Shown: piece after piece, positions 60,220 to 64,000 of the stretch
Layout of the letters: each line of letters begins with the position of its first letter
How positions within the stretch are numbered: the stretch's first letter is position 1
DNA from: Spongiivirga citrea
GTDB taxonomy: Bacteria; Bacteroidota; Bacteroidia; Flavobacteriales; Flavobacteriaceae
Direction of reading: 5' to 3'
Assembly (NCBI RefSeq): GCF_010671565.1
Contig: NZ_JAABOQ010000003.1
Coordinates: 62,001-126,000, forward strand
DNA length: 64,000 nucleotides
Notes under the pieces: model-generated
Seen by the model: only the letters and a program-made list of their open reading frames with translations
Database searches by the model: none
What the model was told of the DNA's origin: nothing
Translations under genes and position numbers: made by a program

Positions 60220-61593
60220 TTAAAACAATAGTAATCCTAGCATGTAAATAACCGAGCCCACCAACATTAAGATCAGGGTGTAGGGCAAAATCTCCTTCGC
60301 CTTTAACTTAGTAATCCCCAAGAGTGGTAGCGCCCAAAAAGGCTGTATCATATTAGTAATTTGATCTCCGTAAGCCAGAGCCATAATAGCCAGAGGCAAT
60401 GGCACTCCTAAGCTTAGCGCCGATTCTACAACAATGGGTCCTTGAATAGCCCATTGACCACCCCCGCTAGGCACAAAAATGTTGACCAAGCCAGCACTAA
60501 AAAAACTTACAAGAGGCAGGGTGTTTTCGGTAGCGATGCTCACGAAAAAATCAGATATTCCTGATACCATGCCAGTGCTTTTCATTATTCCCATGATTCC
60601 GAAATACAATGGAAATTGTATAAGAATTCCTGATGTGCCTTGAATCGCTTCATTTAATGCTTTTAAGAAATTTTTGAAGCTTCCATGCAGCACAATAGCT
60701 AAACCGAACATGAAAAAGTTGAGCATGTTTGGAGTAATCGTAGCAGACTCTAGACTTTTCGCATATTGATTCACAAACGCCAATAATACTAGGATGCCGA
60801 AAAACCAAGCCAGATATTTTGAGCTATCTAATTTTTCTGCCCCTTCCGGTATCTCATCTTTGTCATCATTAAAACTATATGCAGACAAGTTTAAAGGTGT
60901 TGCTTTGATTTTTAATGAGACAAAACGCAAAACAAGTGGAACGCTAAGAAGTACTACAAAAAATATCCCCAGGTTCCACCAACTAAAAATGGTTTGATCT
61001 GTACTTATTAGATCGGGAATCATAGAAGCCAATTCGACATCTTTAATCGAATTGATGAATCCTTTTAAATGTCCTTCTTCAGCAACTTTTAGCGGGGCAG
61101 AGCCTGAAATGCCTCCGTGCCATACCATGAGTCCGGTATAACCCGCTGCACCAACTAAAGGGTAGTTTATAGGAATATTATGTTGTTGTGCGTACTCACC
61201 CACTTTCCTTGCCAATATTGCGCCAAAAATAAGGCCAAGGCCCCAATTAAAAAATGCGACTAACATGGTCGTTACACTAACTAAAACAACAGCACTTTTA
61301 GCATCTTTTACTAGACTAGTAATAGCCAAAATAACTTTATTCATTGGCTTGCTAAGGACCAAAATGTGTCCTAGCACCAAGATTAACATCATTTGATATC
61401 CAAAAACTAGCAAGTCGGTATTCCAAATTCCCTTTTCCCATTCGGATAATATGAATAGTGCTTTATTCCCTTCTACTTCTGGAGTAAAAAAGAATGCCAA
61501 TAACATGGTTAGCAGAGTTAATAGAATAGCAATTGTAAATGGTGAAGGCATAAAACGCTTAAACGCCTTAGCAACAGTGTTGGTAATATTCAT
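60220..61593 (-). CDS. Short-chain fatty acid transporter family (AtoE/TIGR00366)
   Basis: The protein has 457 residues with about twelve helices. Signature segments include FNWGLGLIFGAILARKVG, AAGYTGLMVWHGGISGSAPLK, FVPSGGGQWAIQGPIVVE and the final MIQPFWALPLLGI. AtoE-type transporters take up short-chain fatty acids such as acetoacetate or butyrate in symport with protons. Specificity is unknown. It stands alone, with the terminator downstream. Confidence 0.9.
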   Translation of the reverse strand: MNITNTVAKAFKRFMPSPFTIAILLTLLTMLLAFFFTPEVEGNKALFILSEWEKGIWNTDLLVFGYQMMLILVLGHILVLSKPMNKVILAITSLVKDAKSAVVLVSVTTMLVAFFNWGLGLIFGAILARKVGEYAQQHNIPINYPLVGAAGYTGLMVWHGGISGSAPLKVAEEGHLKGFINSIKDVELASMIPDLISTDQTIFSWWNLGIFFVVLLSVPLVLRFVSLKIKATPLNLSAYSFNDDKDEIPEGAEKLDSSKYLAWFFGILVLLAFVNQYAKSLESATITPNMLNFFMFGLAIVLHGSFKNFLKALNEAIQGTSGILIQFPLYFGIMGIMKSTGMVSGISDFFVSIATENTLPLVSFFSAGLVNIFVPSGGGQWAIQGPIVVESALSLGVPLPLAIMALAYGDQITNMIQPFWALPLLGITKLKAKEILPYTLILMLVGSVIYMLGLLLF

Positions 61594-61662
61594 CTTATAG
61601 ATTTACAGCTTCAATTTATAAAAGGAAAACCAATTGTAACACTTTTCGCATTTTTTATACGT

Positions 61663-61677
61663 ATAGGTATAACCTAT
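61663..61677. promoter_or_regulatory. Short inverted repeat next to the start of the 140-aa membrane protein gene
   Basis: ATAGGT (61663-61668) and its reverse complement (61672-61677) are separated by ATA, ending one base before the start codon at 61679. It overlaps the palindrome TATACGTATA (61656-61665). It may be a small operator. Confidence 0.35.
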
Positions 61678-61678
61678 T

Positions 61679-62101
61679 ATGAGTAAAATGAATAATCTAG
61701 ACATCTATCGCACGCTTCTTACAGTAAAAGGCATATTAACGCTATGTTTTTCGCTGTTTTTTGTGTTTTATATGTTTATGGGAGGTGTTTTTGGAACCGC
61801 CTTTATGCTAGATCCTACTCAAGATGATATTCCATTTAATCCAGGATTAATATTTATCATTATCGGAGGTATCGGCTTCATATTGACAGTTACACTAGGA
61901 ATTTTAACCTTATATGCCGCTAAATACTTAGGCAAAAGAACTAATTACACCTACATTTTCGTTGTTTCGATACTGAATTGCCTTACTGGAGCATTAGGTA
62001 TTGTATTGGGAGTACTAACTTTAGTAGAATTAAATAAACCGGAGGTAAAACGATTATTTGATGATCAATCTGGTTTGGTACCAACAAAAAATCCCTACTA
62101 A
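61679..62101 (+). CDS. Membrane protein of unknown function
   Basis: The protein has 140 residues and three or four helices (GILTLCFSLFFVFYMFM; LIFIIIGGIGFILTVTLGILTLYAA; TYIFVVSILNCLTGALGIVLGVLTLVEL). The pattern with a C-terminal LVELNKPEVKRLF is common in DUF4064-like small membrane proteins. It is bordered by a terminator whose left arm overlaps the stop codon. I cannot assign a function. Confidence 0.75.
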   Translation: MSKMNNLDIYRTLLTVKGILTLCFSLFFVFYMFMGGVFGTAFMLDPTQDDIPFNPGLIFIIIGGIGFILTVTLGILTLYAAKYLGKRTNYTYIFVVSILNCLTGALGIVLGVLTLVELNKPEVKRLFDDQSGLVPTKNPY

Positions 62102-62114
62102 AAAGCAGGGATTT
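62089..62114. terminator. Terminator overlapping the stop codon of the 140-aa gene
   Basis: AAATCCCT (62089-62096) pairs with AGGGATTT (62107-62114) around a 10-base loop that includes the stop codon. The T tract after it is short, so strength is moderate. Confidence 0.5.
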
Positions 62115-62136
62115 ATATTATATATGAGCGTACTTT

Positions 62137-62520
62137 CTAAAATGGAAGATCATCATGCTCTTCTTCATTTAAATCGGTAGCTGGTTCAAATGCTTCCATT
62201 GGTGGCACGGGTGGTATACCAGCAGCACCGTCAGTCGCTGCAGCTCCAACATTCTCAATACGCCATCCCTGAATAGAGTTAAAATATTTTGTTTCCCCTT
62301 GCGGATTTACCCACTCGCGACCTCTAATATTGATACTTACTTTCGCTTGTTGCCCTACTTGATAGCTATTTAATAAATCGCACTTATCCTGAATAAATTC
62401 AATTAAAATATGCTGTGGGTATTGCTCATCGGTTGTAATTACCAATTCGCGCTTTCTAAAACCATTGCTTCCGTAGGTTTTAGTTTCATCGATCATCTTA
62501 ATGCTTCCTGTAATTTCCAT
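62137..62520 (-). CDS. DUF3127 protein
   Basis: The protein has 127 residues: an OB-like domain (MEITGSIKMIDETKTYGSNGFRKRELVI split by loops; INIRGREWVNPQGETKYFNSIQGWRIE) and a Pro/acidic tail ending in DEEEHDDLPF-type residues (LNEEEHDDLPF). This layout resembles single-strand DNA-binding protein tails and the DUF3127 family is SSB-like; binding is not proven. It is co-transcribed with the flavin reductase, 8 bases apart. Confidence 0.85.
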   Translation of the reverse strand: MEITGSIKMIDETKTYGSNGFRKRELVITTDEQYPQHILIEFIQDKCDLLNSYQVGQQAKVSINIRGREWVNPQGETKYFNSIQGWRIENVGAAATDGAAGIPPVPPMEAFEPATDLNEEEHDDLPF

Positions 62521-62528
62521 CGTTATTT

Positions 62529-63404
62529 TTAATTAATTGCCAACAATACTTTCCAAGCCGAAAGTACTTCATTTTTATTTAAATATTCTTGAGCTTTTAA
62601 ATGAACTTTTTCTTCATCATCCGCGCTCAAAATTGCCTTTATTCCTGTTGAATTATTTACAAATTCAGTTACTTCGTCTTCAGTAGGGATGGCTTCAATA
62701 TTACCTAACTTCCCTAAGTCGTTTCCCGTTAAAACCGAACTATTTTTAATAGTATATGGTATATTATCTACCCCAATACCCAAAGTAGATAATGGCTTTG
62801 GAACCTCAAACATTCCCTTATTTGCACGGCTATACCAACTACCCCCCATTCGAGCAACAAGATCTATTTTATGTTGATCGATACTTCCGTTTTCATCTAA
62901 TACGGCCTCATCAATATGTAGCTTAACAACTTCACACATGATAAGGTTACCGGCACCGCCTTCATTTCCCAATTTTATAATATCAGTCACTTTACATTCA
63001 AACTGTACTGGAGATTCTTTTACCCGAAAAGGCTTAACCTGATGCGATCTTAATGGTGTTAGTCCGGACTTTTTAAACTCGTCAATACCCTCAGCATATT
63101 CCGTACTCGATAAAGACATTTGCTGAACGATATCATAATTTACAACATTAATAACTACCTCTTTTGTTGCCTCGGCATTTTCTAAGGTGTGCTTTGTAGT
63201 GTTATTTCTAACACGTCTTGCAGGTGAAAAAATTAATACCGGTGGATTGGCACTAAACACATTAAAAAAACTAAAAGGAGATAAATTTGGGCGTCCCTTT
63301 TCATCTATCGTACTGGCAAATGCAATGGGTCTTGGTCCGATCGCGCCTAGTAAATATCCGTGTAGTTTTGGTGTTGCAAGTTCGTTTGGATCAAGTGATA
63401 ACAT
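62529..63404 (-). CDS. Flavin reductase-like FMN-binding protein
   Basis: The protein has 291 residues. The flavin reductase/split-barrel domain is seen as PRPIAFASTIDEKGRPNLSPFSFFNVFS and PARRVRNNTTKHTLEN, with KVTDIIKLGNEGG and MCEVVKLHIDE in the second half. The extra C-terminal 90 residues are helical. It probably binds FMN; the substrate is unknown. Confidence 0.88.
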   Translation of the reverse strand: MLSLDPNELATPKLHGYLLGAIGPRPIAFASTIDEKGRPNLSPFSFFNVFSANPPVLIFSPARRVRNNTTKHTLENAEATKEVVINVVNYDIVQQMSLSSTEYAEGIDEFKKSGLTPLRSHQVKPFRVKESPVQFECKVTDIIKLGNEGGAGNLIMCEVVKLHIDEAVLDENGSIDQHKIDLVARMGGSWYSRANKGMFEVPKPLSTLGIGVDNIPYTIKNSSVLTGNDLGKLGNIEAIPTEDEVTEFVNNSTGIKAILSADDEEKVHLKAQEYLNKNEVLSAWKVLLAIN

Positions 63405-63520
63405 CCTACGGTTTAATTTGTAGCAAATGTAATTAAACTACTGCGGTCAAAAAAAGGAATGTGGATAAAGGTATCATCAAATTAACTTATATTTATTCAT
63501 TGTAAAGCCAATGCACCTAA

Positions 63521-64000
63521 ATGTTATTTGAAGACCAGAAAACAATAACCCGACGCATTATAATTATCTGCTCGTTCATTGTTGTTGTACTTATTGTTTG
63601 GAATACCAATTCTTTGTTCCGTATCATGAAGAATGAAGAACGGGTTAAAATGGAAGGTTGGGTAGTTGCACAATATGAAATTCAACAAAACAGCACCGAA
63701 GATAATATAAGTGAGCTAGCCTATTGGCACACCGTACATGGCAAGTTGAATTCGCCTATGATCATTGTTGACAAAAATGACAGTATTGTTAACTACGACA
63801 ATATCGACAGCATAAAAATTGCTAGAGATCCCAATTACATTTATAAAATTCTCGATCGGATTAAAAAAGATAACGATCCTATTATCATTGATTATGACAA
63901 TTTTTTAAACCAGCGATTGTATTATGGTGATTCGTCTTTGCTTAAAAAATTAACCTATTTCCCAATTGCGTTGGTACTGATTATTGTGCTATTTGCAACG
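63521..64000 (+). CDS. Probable sensor histidine kinase, 3' truncated
   Basis: The frame opens at ATG 63521 and stays open to the window edge (160 codons). The product starts MLFEDQKTITRRIIIICSFIVVVL, giving a membrane helix at about 11-28, followed by a periplasmic stretch (ELAYWHTVHGKLNSPMIIVDKNDSIVNYDNI) and the start of a second helix (FPIALVLIIVLFAT). This helix-sensor-helix arrangement matches flavobacterial sensor kinases, which often lie next to DUF3127 and flavin reductase genes. The kinase domain itself would lie outside the window. Confidence 0.6.
   Translation, partial: MLFEDQKTITRRIIIICSFIVVVLIVWNTNSLFRIMKNEERVKMEGWVVAQYEIQQNSTEDNISELAYWHTVHGKLNSPMIIVDKNDSIVNYDNIDSIKIARDPNYIYKILDRIKKDNDPIIIDYDNFLNQRLYYGDSSLLKKLTYFPIALVLIIVLFAT

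Noticed and set aside
1-64000. CRISPR arrays, tRNA, rRNA, IS elements, integrases or att sites
   Set aside because: No regularly spaced repeats, no cloverleaf-like sequence, no transposase or integrase motifs were found on either strand by reading.

Overview
The window is a piece of chromosome from a marine-type member of the Flavobacteriaceae (Bacteroidota). The evidence is low GC, many outer-membrane lipoproteins with LxxC signal peptides, a type IX secretion sorting domain, GLPGLI, DUF4271, DUF4296, DUF3098 and DUF3127 family proteins, TAnnTTTG promoter elements of the Bacteroidota type, and almost no Shine-Dalgarno sequences. I see no rRNA, tRNA, IS element, prophage or CRISPR array. About 93% of the window is coding.

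Left part (1-13010): a truncated FG-GAP/UnbV calcium-repeat protein, a vanadium-haloperoxidase-like lipoprotein, a membrane-anchored GyrI-like protein and a beta-propeller lipoprotein. They are followed by a dissimilatory nitrite-to-ammonia operon: alginate-export-type porin, nrfH, nrfA and a fused cytochrome c synthase ccsBA (NrfI-like). A Crp/Fnr-type palindrome lies 41.5 bp before the inferred start of transcription, and a strong hairpin terminator separates nrfA from ccsBA.

Middle part (13013-33552): an AIM24-like protein, a 1229-residue phosphoesterase / kinase-like / beta-barrel fusion, an HD-PycTM membrane protein, a GLPGLI protein, a GAF protein and a phosphoesterase. Next come a redox/Fe-S block (ferredoxin, ferredoxin-NADP reductase, NfuA-type protein, Mrp/ApbC) and a trmB-lysE-atl operon. 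Then a glycosyltransferase, a PhoR/PhoB-like two-component pair, a tiny protein that is little more than a T9SS sorting domain, a LuxE-like protein and a YHS protein.

Right part (33629-64000): mostly housekeeping. It holds tyrS, a conserved flavobacterial block (epimerase, DUF4296 lipoprotein, dihydroorotase, polyprenol-phosphate glycosyltransferase, DUF4271, hemD, pckA), saccharopine dehydrogenase with an Lrp regulator, and a zinc metallopeptidase. These are followed by leuS, a panE-like gene, ftsX-DUF3098-uppP-truB, a MarR-GNAT fusion with a 26-bp operator, a TonB-like protein, tag, two tandem PPK2 kinases, aat, a short-chain fatty acid transporter, DUF3127, a flavin reductase and a truncated sensor-kinase-like gene at the right edge.

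Besides annotated families, three very small genes are visible: a 55-aa membrane protein at 35152-35319, a 53-aa protein at 46415-46576 and a 20-aa hydrophobic peptide at 46690-46752. Each has its own terminator. Several of them, together with a lipoprotein gene and the TonB-like gene, share an unusual upstream motif, GTAGGGT followed 18 or 20 bases later by TATA. This looks like a dedicated alternative promoter class and is the main candidate for an undescribed regulatory system here. The phosphoesterase/kinase-like/barrel fusion is the main candidate for an undescribed enzyme.
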